From the NCBI RefSeq assembly GCF_021730395.1, contig NC_069371.1, forward strand, positions 68,664,001 to 68,728,000: a stretch of 64,000 bases of DNA, in the 5' to 3' direction. A model generated the notes under the pieces. That model had not been told where the DNA came from, did no database searches, and saw only the letters and a program-made list of their open reading frames with translations. Shown here one piece after another: positions 1-12,361 of this stretch. Numbering within the stretch: position 1 is the stretch's first letter; each line of letters starts with the position of its first letter. Made by a program: the position numbers and the translations under genes. This DNA comes from Mercenaria mercenaria. Lineage: Eukaryota; Mollusca; Bivalvia; Venerida; Veneridae.

Positions 1-182
1 GATATTGTTATAATTTATAATTGTTCGACCAAACAATATTGAACATTAATAAACATATATAAGAAACACAGCGGTTACGTAAAATCTTAATACAATTTTC
101 TGAATATGAATTTTGATATTCGTTATATGCGTTGATAGTTTAATGAATTGGAAAATGAAAATGTGTTCTTTGTATCTGACAG

Positions 183-425
183 AGTGCATTTTTTTCGCTC
201 TGGCGGGGCGGAGTGAATGTCTGCCTTATGCAAATAATGGTACCCTAGAAAACGATCAAAATAGGTAGACCGAACCAACGACTAAGATTCAACGCTACAT
301 TGGTTACAATGTAAGGTTGATGTCCACTGAATAAGAAATCAGGTTGCCGGATATACTACATATCCTGCACAATAATGCAGCGGACCGTCGCGAAACCCCG
401 CCCCGCCAGGTTATTAAAACGCACT
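183..425. mobile_element. MITE-like element with imperfect terminal inverted repeats
   Basis: The left end (agtgc, then a T-rich stretch, then ctggcggggcgg) is repeated in reverse complement at the right end, with about 30 bp of imperfect match. The element is 243 bp and has no coding potential. I found no clear target-site duplication. It is probably a short non-autonomous DNA transposon of unassigned superfamily. Confidence 0.5.
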
Positions 426-2468
426 ATAATTCGCTATAAGCGTGTTTACTGTAACCATTTTATTTTACGTAGAATATAGGAGAGGAAAATCGTGACATAT
501 GAAATTTCTTTATAACCGGAATTTCGTTAAAATCGTGTGTAAGTGAAGTTTGTTTACAGCATTTATTCTTGAATGTCTTTCTGTTGATACTGTTTAATGA
601 ATCTCTACTACCTTTGGGCTTATTTTTTAACTGGACACAATCTATTTGTCTTAAATGCAGAATAATTTATTCACTTCATTCGATAAATGGGTAAAATTTG
701 TTAATTCAATGGTGTAATATTAAAAAGCACTGTCGGCATGAAAATGTTTTACTTTTTGGATTTGTCATGTCAAAAAAAAAAATGACATGGCAGCATTTAC
801 TATGACTGCTTAATATACATATTGATTAGAGCAATATGACCACTGGTACTTTGGTCTTGTTTCATGTCTACTTTGAGCTGTGAAAGTCAGGTGATCCATC
901 AAAACCATCGTAACCCGCATAAGTGTTTTCAAAAAATACGTTTTAATAATATAAATGAATCTTTTTTTTATTTTGATACAGGTTTTAGCAGTGGAGATAA
1001 CAATGACAACCATTTATCATGACATATCGTCACAGATTCATACTAGACATTCACCTTCATCAACAATATCCATCCAGTCCAATCAATCTACTATCAGCCG
1101 AAGCGCAAATTTCGATAAAATCGCGAAATGGTGGTCTATGGCGGAGAACATATACTTTAAACGTTACGAACAGTGCACTCCGGCTGAGATTTTTACGACT
1201 TGGAAATCGTAGATTAACTTATGTTGACAACTTGTTGCATGCCAAACATTATTTCCCGCGATTTTGTTGTTTTGTTTATTTTTCCTAGAAAAACTCGTAT
1301 CATACCCAGGGTTGTAAGATGACTCTCGTATTGCAATTAATGAATGCGTACATTCATAATCTTTGCTCAAAAGAAAGGCATTTTAATCATATTTCTGTTG
1401 TTAATTGAAGAATAAGGGATGCAAGTAATCGTTTACAATATTTTTTAATCAAATGTATAGGCGCAGTTTCATTTAGTATTATTTGACATGTATGAAGTTT
1501 TATGCAAAAACATTCAACAGAGATTTCTCAAGGTCTTTATCATTACATTTTAAGTGAATATGTTACCTACATTTTAAGTGAACATGTTACCTACATAATG
1601 GTAAGATAATTGAAGAACTATGAAAATTGGTATGGATTTTGCATGACAGTTTACAGCATACGTTTATGTCATAGACGACAAGCAGCAGTCCGTATGAAAA
1701 AAATGGCATTATCTTTTCTAATATCCCTTGTTCCCCTATAACGTGGTTTATGTTATCAAACTGTCTTATAGCAATATAATCAAATCAGTCAGCGGAAATT
1801 GAAAAAGTGTAATATATCTTATCGGTACTTATCTTTATTGGTTACTTCGGAATGTTATTTATTCATGTTTATTACTCAATACATTTATCTTCACGTTTTT
1901 TACTTTAAAATTGCATATTTGACTGTATTATGTCCCTGTTATATACGTCACCCTGGACAAACATTAATTTGACTTGAAAGCGTTTCTCCTACATATCTGC
2001 GTACACTGCATTATAAATGTCATACAAATGCATTTCATACACACTTATGTGTCCTGAATAGAAATACCAAGTCATGCTGATAAGTCAAGTTTATTGTCAT
2101 TCATGTTTATTTATACGTTACCAGAACTCAGCATTTCAGCAAATGTATTCCAATATAGCAAATGAAAGTCTTGGTAAATTTTATGTCCCTTCGTTGTTTT
2201 GATTGTTTCTTAATTCTATTAAACAAACATAAACTAAGATAGTTCATTATCATTTACCGATGTTATTCTCCGTAACACAAATATTCAGTATTGAGCAAAC
2301 AGATTCAAACTTTCGAAGGATACTGCATGATTGAGTGTTTCATAAAATCACATTTGTCTTTTGAAACAGAAAATATGAAAACAAGAATTCCCATTGGCCT
2401 CTTGCTGTTACTGAACATCGAACCTTTGATTTACGGATAAACGTGACCCTATACATGTATAGTATTTC
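426..2468. other. intergenic stretch, nothing recognised
   Basis: AT-rich sequence. Open frames are below 90 codons, overlap one another on both strands, and match no protein I know. A 27-bp unit (acattttaagtgaatatgttacct) is tandemly doubled near 1,545-1,597. No RNA gene or promoter could be supported. Confidence 0.5.
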
Positions 2469-2703
2469 TAGCATACCCAAAACGTAGATGTGATAGTGGG
2501 TTTGCGACCAGCATGGATCCAGACCAGCCTGCGCATCCGCGCTGTCTGGTCAGGATCAATGCTGTTCGCTTTCAAAACCTATTGCAATAAGAGAAACTGT
2601 TGGCGAACAGCATGGATCCTGACCAGACTGCGTGGATGCGCAGGCTGGTCTGGATCCATGCTGGTCGCAAAGCCACTATGTTAGTTTTCCCGTTGCAGGC
2701 TCA
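2469..2703. mobile_element. palindromic bivalve MITE ('gcgaccagcatggatcc' family), copy 1
   Basis: About 235 bp that folds almost completely on itself: gcgaccagcatggatccaga near the left end pairs with tctggatccatgctggtcgc near the right. The right terminus (gttgcaggctca) is well kept and the left terminus is eroded. A better-preserved copy of nearly the same length lies at 27,424-27,660. I know this as a very abundant non-autonomous DNA element in clam genomes. Open frames inside it come from the palindrome. Confidence 0.8.
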
Positions 2704-4864
2704 GATGTATTTCTTCATCTTAATTAAAGATGCTTAATGACCACCAAGTTAATCAAATAAACTGATAGTTTTATTACGAGTACAAAACGGTTAGTAACGG
2801 ACAAACATAATTCCAACTGTTGATATGTAATTTACTTATTTCTATTTGACTACATTAAACTTGTACTTGTCAAACCGCAAAATAATCTCTATGATGCAGG
2901 GCGAAACGGCATCAAAACCAGAATTTGTTAGGTAAAAGTTGTGACAGTGCTTGGCCTCATTCACAACATTCCAAAACGATCACAAGCTGTCGTATATCAT
3001 AGGTATCTAATCTGGGATTTTAAACCCCCACACTTCAAAGCTTAACATATCAATGAATCACGTTTATTAAGCGGCCTTCTAACTTCTGTTCGTGTCTCTC
3101 TCTATACTCAATGTTTCAGCATATTGATAAATACGGATCATTCATTTTCAGTAAGTTTACAGATAAGAGTATGTTAATGTCTTGTCTTGACAAGTGTCAC
3201 CTTTCGACAAATATAAGATACAGCTTATGGTGCCCATATTCATCGACATTCCAAGTTTAAATTTTACGGACATATTTTCATTTTTATGCGTATGCTATAA
3301 TAGCTACAGCCAGATCAGCATTTTTATCACATTGGGAATAAATCTGATGACTTTATGGGCTATCCTTTGCATAACAATTCATACAAAATTGAACATAAAT
3401 CTGTGGAAAAATGTAATAGGACAGAATTGATGTATCTGTGATTACTTGAAATGTGATAATTTTAACTTAAACTGTGCTTAATAGTGCAATATTTGACCAG
3501 TGTCAGTATTTTATAGTAATGTTTTTATAAGTAATATGTAATATAGTGATATTGGTATGCAGCAATCTATCTATCTATCTATCTATTATAGTGTTTGCAA
3601 AGTGAATATTTGCCATTTGCATTCTTTTCTGAATCTTTAAACTTTGACGAGTACAGGCCCTGCAGAACGTTTGTTTAGAGAGTGCACGCTTGAATGTATC
3701 TTCAGAGCTTAAGAAACACCTATTAGATAAACGGCTATTCCGGATATTATAACGGGATAATAAACTATACATTAATTTATAAATTAAGTGTTTTCCCTCT
3801 AATATTCCAGTTTTAAGTGATTTGTGTTTAAAGGGCAGATTGGTGAATGAGAGGCGTCAAAATTTTCATTTTTGTTTTATTTAAGATATTGAACTGAAAC
3901 ATAGCTTGTTGGTAGCTAACAGTAAATCAATGTTTGGTTTGCACTTGAGATCACTGAGGTCACTACTCATGAAACAGAGTAAAGTATCTTTTTTAAGACT
4001 GAAATTTTTCTTTCCATATAGGTAGCTTATAGACAAAGCAAGCTTGAGATTGCACATGGTCAGTCGGGTCAAGTTTGGAATCAGCCGGTATACTTTGAAA
4101 ACTCCTACTTCGAAGGCTTTGGTCTGTTGGAGGGCTGCTAACGAGTATTGGTTCCAATCCAGGTCCGAGCTTTAATGTTTGTTTCGTTACTGATGATACA
4201 ACTGAGCCATTTAGATGCCGTAGTATCAAATTCATAGTTATTAAAAATATCTTCCATTTGGATCATCAAAAAGGTTGTTTAGATAGCCCAGAAATAGCAA
4301 GCCTAAAAGCATAACTAGCTTTAGATTGTATTAGTGTTTCTGTTACTAAAACAAACAAAAAAGATATTTAAAAAATCCGCTCTTGCACTCAAAATCTCTA
4401 GTTAGGAATGAGATATTGCGCTGGAACTTAGTATCGACTAGCAGGCAGCTTAATGTGAGGGGTATTGTTTTTACTGCCACTATATCACTGTAAGGTGTTG
4501 GTCACTGTTACTAGAATATGTACTTTTCACGTCTCTTGGTCAATTCTATTTATATCCCAAATTCATATATTGCCTACAGTTAGAAAAGACATTTGATATA
4601 TGCATAATCTGAACATAAACGACATTCAAACATTTGAAAAACTAATGGACAGGTTTTCAACTGAACCAAGTCATATCACTTTCTGATCCGTAAATGGCAG
4701 TTTGCTGCAACAACTACCGGTGTATTCATCTTTAGTATAAAATAATGAGCAGCCGATGTCTTATTTTTAAAATTTACTATCAACAACGCAAAAATGGAAT
4801 TAAGTTAACGTAATCGTGATTTGAAATCTTTACATTATTTTATTTTTATTGTCTAACAAAACGG
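2704..4864. other. intergenic stretch with one short microsatellite
   Basis: Contains a short (CTAT)n tract at about 3,565-3,587. Otherwise AT-rich sequence with no supported gene. A stretch near 4,100-4,170 has a tRNA B-box-like sequence but no matching A box or fold. Confidence 0.5.
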
Positions 4865-5395
4865 AAAGAACGTCCTTTCTAAGCATAGAACGCAACCAAG
4901 AGAAGTAATAGCAAACTCAGTTTAATTGAGTGTACTTATGAAAGAAAATGAAATGGCTAAAGCGGAACTGCAAAATCGTAGTTAATTTGAATTTACTCCA
5001 TGATCACAAAAAGTTAGAATGGATTAATAAATAGTACTGGGAGACTTTTATTTGCCACCATGTTAAATTAATCCAAAATTTAAGAATCTCTGTAGTTAAA
5101 ATTTATAACTTCAAAATAACTAAAGTGATTTTCAACAGTGGTGGGCTTTTCATGTTTTTGCTGGCCCACGACTTTAACTGGTATTAATGAAATTTCGTCG
5201 TAATTTATTATGTTTACTTTGAAAAATACCGTGTGTAAGTGTCAACATAATAGATTTATTGATTACAGAATCTTGTTTTAGTAAGGCAAAGCATAGCTTA
5301 GATGGCTGTGATGATAGATTGATAACGTTGGCCCGCTGTTTTGATGTTATACCCGACAATACAAGGCCCTTATTTATATAACGCCACAAATATTT
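4865..5395 (+). repeat. dispersed ~500-bp repeat, copy 1
   Basis: The stretch runs from 'cgcaaccaa...ctcagtttaattgagtgt' through 'gctggcccacgactttaa' and 'gcttagatggctgtgat' to 'aaggcccttatttat'. It can be matched in the same order at 22,535-22,985. Its first part also matches 52,490-52,700, and its latter part matches 29,130-29,345 and, weakly, 15,380-15,540. Five dispersed partial copies mean it is an interspersed repeat of unknown class, not part of a gene. Confidence 0.6.
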
Positions 5396-5709
5396 ATTGC
5401 TTAACTAATAATGATATCATAATTAAGGATTTATAATAATATATCCAAAAATTATAATTTTCCAGGCCTATTTTCATACTGTAAATTGAATAGATTATGC
5501 CTCAAAGGTAAATGTACGTTTATATTTTATGTTCTTTTTTATATTTTTGTATCGGTTCGCCGTAAAATCCAACCCATTCATTCACATGTTTATGGTTTTG
5601 ATAGCTAGATCTTGACAAGTCATCCGCAAGTTCTAGTAGCAAGTGGATACAGTTACAGCAGTCATGAATGTTTGTCTAACGACTACAAAATAGATTCCTT
5701 GAATTAACA
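5396..5709. other. gap between repeats
   Basis: AT-rich, no gene. The motif 'cgccgtaaaatccaaccc' near 5,559 resembles the 3' tail of molluscan tRNA-derived SINEs ('...cgccgtaaaaccc') and may be a relic of one. Confidence 0.3.
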
Positions 5710-7920
5710 AGAGCTGTCGATGGAAAGCAACGCTCGACTATTCAACAGTCATGTCAATTGAAGGAATATTAAAGTCGAAAAAGAGACATAATTTTGTACG
5801 GTTACAGAACAGACTTATGGAACCTATACAGTGCATATCATCTCATTACAATGGTCCAGTTTCCATCCATACCCATTTGTGGGTGCTGAGATACCAGCTT
5901 ACATACAAACTTACATATAAAAACATTACCAAACAATTGCTAAGTCAAAAATGAGGCATAATTTTGTAAAAATGCTAAAGTAAAGTTATGGAACATGTAC
6001 AATGTATGTTTGATCATCACAGTGTGAAGTTTCAATCCATTCTAAACCATGGGTACTGAGATACGAGCTTACATGTGAAACCTTAACCAAAAATTTCTTA
6101 GTCGAAAAAGGGGCATAATTTGTAAAAATGCAAATTAGAGTTATGGAACATACGCAGTGTAAGTCAGTTAATCACAATGAATAAATAAGTGTGTGAAGTT
6201 CCAATCCATTCCCACAAGTCACAACTGGATGCACATACCATTAAACATGGTTTAAAACCCTGTAGAATATCCATTAAAATATGAAAAACCGTTAATTAAC
6301 CCAATTAATTCTTTCACAATATTAATGGGTTTCATGTTAAAATACCATCAAAACACCAATTTTTGACCATGAATCATGCCATTAAAATTCAGTTTGGTAG
6401 CTAAAAAAGTTAATTGCTTGGAAAAAATAGTGATATATACGTAGTAGTGGTAAATACGTATTGATGTATGCCACTTTTTCTGTGTTTTTTTTTATATTTT
6501 TTTCCCTGTCCAAATAATCAGCATTTGTATAAGAAAATGGGCTGGGTAAGGAATTTACATTATAAAATGTGTTCAAACCAGTTAGATTTTTAAATTTTCC
6601 AATCCTTGAGTAGAAACTAAGTTTTATAGAGAAGTGAACAGTACACATGATTGTGAAGATTTACACTCTGATTTAAATTCATTTGGGGCATGGGCAGATC
6701 AATCGCTTCTTTGTTCTAATGAATCAAAGAGTGTGGCACACTTGATTGGGGAGGGGGAAGCTACTTGTGATGCAATCCCTCAAATATTTGTTCTTAGCTG
6801 TTTAAGTGCATGCACCTGAGCACAAAGTACTGAAGTAGAGCTAAATTGTGATTGCCCATTGTGCGTTGACATTGTCATTAACGGTTGTTTTTTTTTAATA
6901 CACCTGATGCCTAATGTCTGTACTAATAAAAAATTGGTGAGAATGTTTGTCAATATTATAATGTTGAATAGTTAAAACCACCCACATGATCACTTGATCT
7001 ATTAAACCGGTACCTGTAAACCCTTCTCAGTACAACACGATACAATACAAGATCCATTTATTTTCTCATTTCATATGAAAATATGACAGAATGAGGATAC
7101 AATATGACAATATGTACGAGGCTGTTACATGTGTTTACATTACAAAATAATCAGAGAAAAAAGAAGAAACAAATAATTTTCTAGCATTTTACAAAACAGT
7201 ACATATGTATAGATACTTTTACATGTGTAGTTATACGTAGTTTAAATCAATACGGCAAATATCAATATGAAGTTGATTATCTTAAGATGTCTAATTATGA
7301 TGGCAAATTTGCATGGCGCTTAATTTGATATAGCATTAAAATATTACGAACCCATTAAAATTGAATCTGGCATATTTAATGAGACTACTAAACATTCTTT
7401 TAATAATTAACGTCCATTAACAGAGTATTAAAATAATTAATGGCCCTACTAGTTCTTACTAATTAATGTGGAATTAAGAGGTACTTTTCAATGGCAAAAT
7501 AATTTCATGCCATTTAAAAATTTCATGGTGTTTTAAGGAGCCTGTTAACTTATTTTAATGGTTTGTTTTAAGCAGCTTTTCATGGCCATCAAAGTCATTT
7601 TAACAAGGTATATTTTACCAGGGTTTTAATGTATTTATTTCATGGCTTTTTAATGTATGGCATTAAAACTATGGTCATGAAAATCCCATTAAATAGTAAG
7701 AAGTAATGGGTAAATTTTAATAGTGACCTGTTAAAACTCTTTTATAAAACGTTCGAAAAAACTTAGGCCAATATCATGATCCTTTTAATGGCATGTGCAT
7801 GCAGTAGTGAGTGGGAACTGAGATACCAGCGTACATACAAATTTTTTTACCAAATTGGGATGCCGACGCCGACGCATGGGTGAGTCCAATAGCTCTATAT
7901 ATTCTTTGAATAGTCGAGCT
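5710..7920 (+). mobile_element. pearl-like non-autonomous element with ~168-bp core repeats
   Basis: The ends carry short inverted repeats: cgctcgactattcaa near 5,731 pairs with ttgaatagtcgagct ending at 7,920. The interior has a tandem unit of about 168 bp starting with 'agtcgaaaaagrggcataat' at about 5,773, 5,943 and 6,110. Each unit carries 'gttatggaac' and 'tgagataccagcttacat'. The third unit is interrupted at 6,220-7,809 by another element and resumes at 7,810. The right end has the 'gatgccgacgccgacgcatggg' type stretch common in these elements. The architecture resembles pearl elements of bivalves, which are thought to be Helitron-type and non-autonomous; that assignment is from memory. 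Sequence just outside the right end resembles 24,430-24,540 near gene B. Confidence 0.65.
6220..7809. mobile_element. non-autonomous CACTA-type DNA transposon inside the pearl-like element
   Basis: The ends match as inverted repeats: CACAACTGGATGCACAT on the left and, reversed, CACTACTGCATGCACAT on the right. Both ends continue into CCATTAAA. The flanks are agt (6,217-6,219) and agt (7,810-7,812), a 3-bp target duplication as expected for the CACTA/EnSpm group. Subterminal copies of 'ccattaaaa' on both strands are also typical of that group. The element is 1,590 bp and has no transposase-like frame, so it would need an enzyme supplied elsewhere. Splitting a core repeat of the surrounding element shows it arrived later. 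Confidence 0.75.
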
Positions 7921-10525
7921 AAAAATATTCTATTCTTTTGATGAGTGCGAAGCTATATATTAAATGGTCGTCCTAAGACGCTTGCATTTTAGTTATACAG
8001 TTAATTATTAACTCTTTTACAGTTGGACACTTCATTCTCTTTGATTGTGTGAAGGGACAGACAGATGACTCCGTGGTTGATAGCTCATAAACCTACTTAT
8101 GTCCGGGCTATTTTGATAAAGTTCTGTCTTCTATCCTGTTTCGTTGGTCGTGCCTTTTACTGGTGTTCTCTTGTTGCCAAGGCTTCTGCGAAGTTACTGG
8201 CTATATACTTTTCAAGGCTCTGTCTGCGAGTTTTGATTAATATATCTTTTGTCTATGCAGTAAATTCCTGTAGCTAATGTTACATATGCTAAGATATTAC
8301 TTGGAGAGGAGTGAATAGAAACATTCTATGACCCAGTTTTGAACTATTTGTCTTAGATTTGATACAAATACATTCTGAACATGTAGCCAAGGCTTTCTAT
8401 TATAACAATTCAGCCTAGTGACCTGGTTTTTGACGCCAAATTATTCAGTAACGATTAACCTTTTACGAAATTTTATTGAGGAAATCACTATGGTTAAGTG
8501 TCATTATAGAAACAGTACAAATTGTGACTTATAGGGTCTTGACAAGATAACTGAATATGAAGATGATGATGGACAATCAGGGCGATCAAATGTGAGCTAA
8601 CATTGATAGAAATGAAAACGTTACCTTACGAAATTGTATCTGAAACACTTTGAAAAGATCTGTCATATTTGTCGCTAATACACTGTTCGTCCATCTTTAC
8701 ATCGGTATACGCGTGTACAGATCTTATAAAAGGAAATGGAATAAATTTTAAAAACTTGCAGAGCTTAGACACTTCATTATATGTTGGCGGACGTTAAAAC
8801 AAAAGTCTTTTCTAAAGGACATCGACTTTTCTTTAAGGTATGGATAGAGTTTACGAACATATATCCATACATTAGACTTTTTGTTGGATACAAACATTAA
8901 GAACAGTTAAGCGCAAAAATATTCTCAGTCACGGATACCATTAAACAAACAATATTCGCTCTTATGTCTTCTTCTTTTATTTATTTTGAAGCAGCAGTAT
9001 ATTGTTCTTAAAGAGTTCAGCAAGATATGTGCAATGTCCATTTTTGCTATCTATCGTGAAACCGTATGAAAAATAGCAAAGGCAAATATACAATTTTTAA
9101 CACCAAATAATAAATGTTGAAAGGAATGTATATCAAGGCAGAGCAGAAATAGACGTGAAAGAATGATAACCTCCATAAGGTGCATTTTCACCGGCCAGTT
9201 ATTATGGAGATAAAAATATAGTATCGTCTGATAAACATTTTAAATAGGTTTCATTAAGTTGAATGATATGTTTATACATGTAAGCAGCAAACAATGCATA
9301 ACATGGTTAGTACATACAAGTAAGTATAACATTATGTAAAAAACGGTATGTATTTAGGATTTAAATGCTTTTTATGCTTTTAAAGTATAAACCATATAGA
9401 GACTTATTGTAAGTCTATTAATCACGCTAGTGGAAGATTTTCAAGATGTTCCAATGTGGTTTATACCCTTTCATGCGCACAGAAATAATTGTGTACTTAT
9501 ATTTACAATATAAGCGGGTTGTTTTCTATCAGTATAAGAAAATCTAAATGCCAAAATATCGATATTTTCGACATTAAGATAGGAAAGCCAGAAGACTTAT
9601 CGCTCTTTATTGTAACTCCCTTTCTAATAGAAATAAGGTTCCCGGTTCAGTTATCATCAGGCCAGTTCTAAATAAAATGCATACATGTAGGTCTGTGCGC
9701 GAGTTTTTGAGATATTTGCCCATAATTAATTAGATCCACACATTACCAGCTGCTTTTAAGAAATACTTGGACTTATCTAATATGTCAAACGTTTAAATTT
9801 TGTACTTAAAGTTATGTTGCCACTTTTATTAATTTACATATAGCTTGCAATTTATTCATGAAACGATTCCTGTATACCGAGTTATTCTACATTATCCGTA
9901 TAAATGATGTTACGCCATTATTTCCAGTTTGTCAAACGTGCAAAACTACTATAAATGCAGTGAAAAAATCATATAGTAGTGTCGATATAATTTTGCTCTT
10001 CACTGTCAGAAATTTTAGTTCAAATTACATGTAAAATCAAATGTTTGTTTTAAAGCCTTCATCAAATTTCGAAAGAAATTTTCATTGAGGCATTTTTGAT
10101 CATCTTTTTATGAATGTTGTCAGATTTCTCGTGCAGTCTCGTTTTTTATATGAAAAAAATTCTTTGTTCTTTAAACACAAAACGTTTAATGAATGTAATT
10201 ATAATTCGGTAAATATAACGTTATGTATAGCATGATTTGTATATACCAGTAAGCATTAAATTGTACATAGCATAATATGTATGCACCAGCTATTATAACG
10301 TTATACCAATGAACATGGTGTGCCTATGCTTATCCATATGCATATACAAGTAAGCAGAATGTCATTTAACATTAATTTGTAATTTTTAGTCATGAAAAAC
10401 TACATTCCTTAATTGAATGTACTAAAATCTAAATAAGGAAACTACTCAAAGCGTACTATTCCCATGTTTGCTTCCGAATCCTTCAGAAAAAGCAGAAAAT
10501 ATGGTGTTAAAACCCAAAACAAAGT
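7921..10525. other. 3' flank of gene A, partly shared with gene B
   Basis: No gene recognised. The stretch about 8,040-8,330 (cttttactggtgttctc, ccaaggcttctgcgaagtta, gattaatatatctttt, taacatatgctaag) matches 24,640-24,900 downstream of gene B in the same order and orientation. The segmental duplication therefore reaches at least 2.2 kb beyond the gene A stop codon. Confidence 0.6.
10214..10360. repeat. degenerate short repeats 'atatgtatataccagtaagcat', gene A side
   Basis: Degenerate copies of a 40-50 bp unit built on 'acatagcatgatatgtatataccagtaagca' stand in series. A related stretch lies near 9,260-9,340 and another at 25,617-25,810 beyond gene B. This is probably an old minisatellite that was copied with the A/B duplication. 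Confidence 0.4.
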
Positions 10526-11343
10526 TTACGATAAGTGTACAAATAAAAAATAAAAGGCAAAAACAGCAACGTTGACCAGATAGCCTAAGGTGATGTATTT
10601 GTCTAACCATATTGGGTCTTTATCAATCCTTTTACCACAGCAGCCTTTACTACAATAGCAGTTAGACTCACAGCATTTACTTTTAAATGTGTTATCACAG
10701 CACCCCATTTGCTTGATGAAAACGCAGCTTCCACAAGAGCATACAGGTGGAATACCCACTTCACACCCCCACTCAAGCTCAACACATTTGCAACACAAAC
10801 AAGTATCTTCAACATTTTCAATTGCCAGCTTTCCCCCATTCATCTTAACTAAACTTCCATCTGGATAGTAATTGTTTGCAGCGGAACAACAGGAACAAAC
10901 CACGCAAGATAAGCACGAAAAGTTCATGCAACCAATATCGAAAGCAATTAGACAGCAAGCACAGCCAGGTTTTTGTTTACATGTACATTTTCGAAAAACA
11001 TTTTTCACAAGAGAACCTATCATTGAGACAGATGTCTTTGTTATACTTAAGGAATTACCCTTACAGGTGGACGAGTATTTATAGAGCAACATATTTTGTG
11101 GGAGGTCTTCAAACAAAAGAGCAAATATAGTTTCTACCCAGCCGTGTAACAGCTGGAATCCGAAAGTTTCATGTTTCTTTTTTTCGTTCTCTTGCGATTC
11201 ATCATGTTTATTGTGTTTCTGGTTCTTCTCACAGATTTCACGCCTGGTTTCTCCAACGATATTCAACAACTTCACTATGGCAAAGACAGAGCCAAAAAGT
11301 ACAAAACCGCTGTACCAAATCGCTGTTTGTGTAGAGAAACAAT
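10526..11343 (-). CDS. gene A, exon 3 (last): cysteine-rich multi-pass membrane protein
   Basis: Last coding exon. Acceptor 'cttttcag' precedes residue 183 and the frame runs to a stop at 10,526 (residues 183-454). Visible parts: a membrane segment at about 191-212; a highly charged linker at 213-242 (KNQKHNKHDESQENEKKKH), probably cytosolic; a third hydrophobic segment at about 246-271 containing LLFEDLPQ; a domain at 301-418 with 27 cysteines in 117 residues, in CxC, CC and CxxC groups; and a last membrane segment at about 432-452. The function is not recognised. Segment order and the E-x-x-PQ motif are reminiscent of XK-family lipid scramblases, but the cysteine domain is not part of that family, so I do not assign it. 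The cysteines could form disulfides, bind metal or be acylated. The 70%-range similarity to gene B at the protein level suggests both are maintained. Confidence 0.85.
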
Positions 11344-11686
11344 CTGAAAAGAAAAACAATAAATGAGCATCTCTTTCTAATACATATATGAACAAAAGAA
11401 AACAAAACTCTGATTACTTTACATAGTAACACAGTGAAACTTTCATTGTTTTGTTTTTTTTTTAAATAATTATTTACCGTATACATTTTGTATATAACCG
11501 TTTACTTTTATGTCCATTGTTATGATTCCAATGGTATAATTATTTTTTGTATACGAAAATAATGTCTTGACTTTTCCAACCTGCTTCAAAATTATTTATC
11601 TATTTGCCTAAATCATTTTATGTAATTATCTCTGGTCGTGTAATATACAAATTTACACAGTCACAGATATATATTTATTTACTCAC

Positions 11687-12070
11687 TATCCGTTCCCATT
11701 GCACTGTCGTCAAATACTCGCACAGCATCGTCAAATGTCGGAAAAGAGAACGTGAACTTTTCATTAAGTGAAAGTGTGATTTCGTCAGATAGTATTCCCG
11801 TAATTTCATCAGACAATAACGTCCAGTCTAACAAAACATCTCCAATGATAAGAAGCGCCGAAAGCACACGTTTAAAGATAGTAAAATAGACATTCCGGAT
11901 GCCACACCCTGCTCTGTAACTATGAGATGTTGGAACCCCATCCCCGTCTGGAGGAGTGACGAAATCAATGGTAGAATAGCTATTTTCTTGTGCATCAATA
12001 GTGCAATATAAGTTGGTATAGTCAAAACTTCCTTGTCCTAAACCTGAGCTTTGCGGTAGATATTCGATGG
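11687..12070 (-). CDS. gene A, exon 2: first membrane segment
   Basis: Acceptor 'gtttttacag' at 12,071-12,080 and donor 'gtgagt' at 11,681-11,686 bound a 384-nt exon. It joins exon 1 and exon 3 in phase 1 at both sides and encodes residues 55-182. The first half is acidic and polar. A hydrophobic segment at about 118-140 contains LLIIGDVLLDW, followed by an acidic stretch (SDEITGILSDEIT). The last part, FTFSFPTFDDA, is well kept in gene B (FTFSFPAIDDA). Intron 2 is only 343 bp (11,344-11,686), against 1,663 bp in gene B. The exact agreement of splice sites, phase and length with gene B (378 nt) is strong support for a real exon. Confidence 0.85.
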
Positions 12071-12361
12071 CTGTAAAAACCAATATCTTAATTTTAGTCT
12101 GATGAAGGATACAGCCGAAATAGGACTATGATTTTATAAACAAACATCATCACACCCTATTACCTGATGTCCACCACGCCGAGGGATGCGGCTGCCACAG
12201 AGGTAGCAAATCAATAACGGTGAGTAGTGGTGTTAGGTTTTTTAGCTGTATTTTTTTATTTCGACTTTCCATGAAGATATTCAGGTGCAGGCATATATAT
12301 TATATAAAATTAATCCTGGTTGCCAACTTTGCGAAATAAAGAAGAATTCAGCTGTTAATGG

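Noticed and set aside
2490-2684. 64-codon frame in the first palindromic MITE
   Set aside because: A translation of the MITE's inverted repeat; a similar frame occurs in the other copy at 27,469-27,696.
4100-4170. tRNA-like stretch with 'ggttccaatcc'
   Set aside because: The B-box-like word departs from GGTTCGANNCC and no A box or cloverleaf could be built upstream.
10526-11343. Naming gene A as an XK-related scramblase
   Set aside because: The resemblance is limited to segment order and an E-x-x-PQ motif; the large cysteine domain is foreign to that family.
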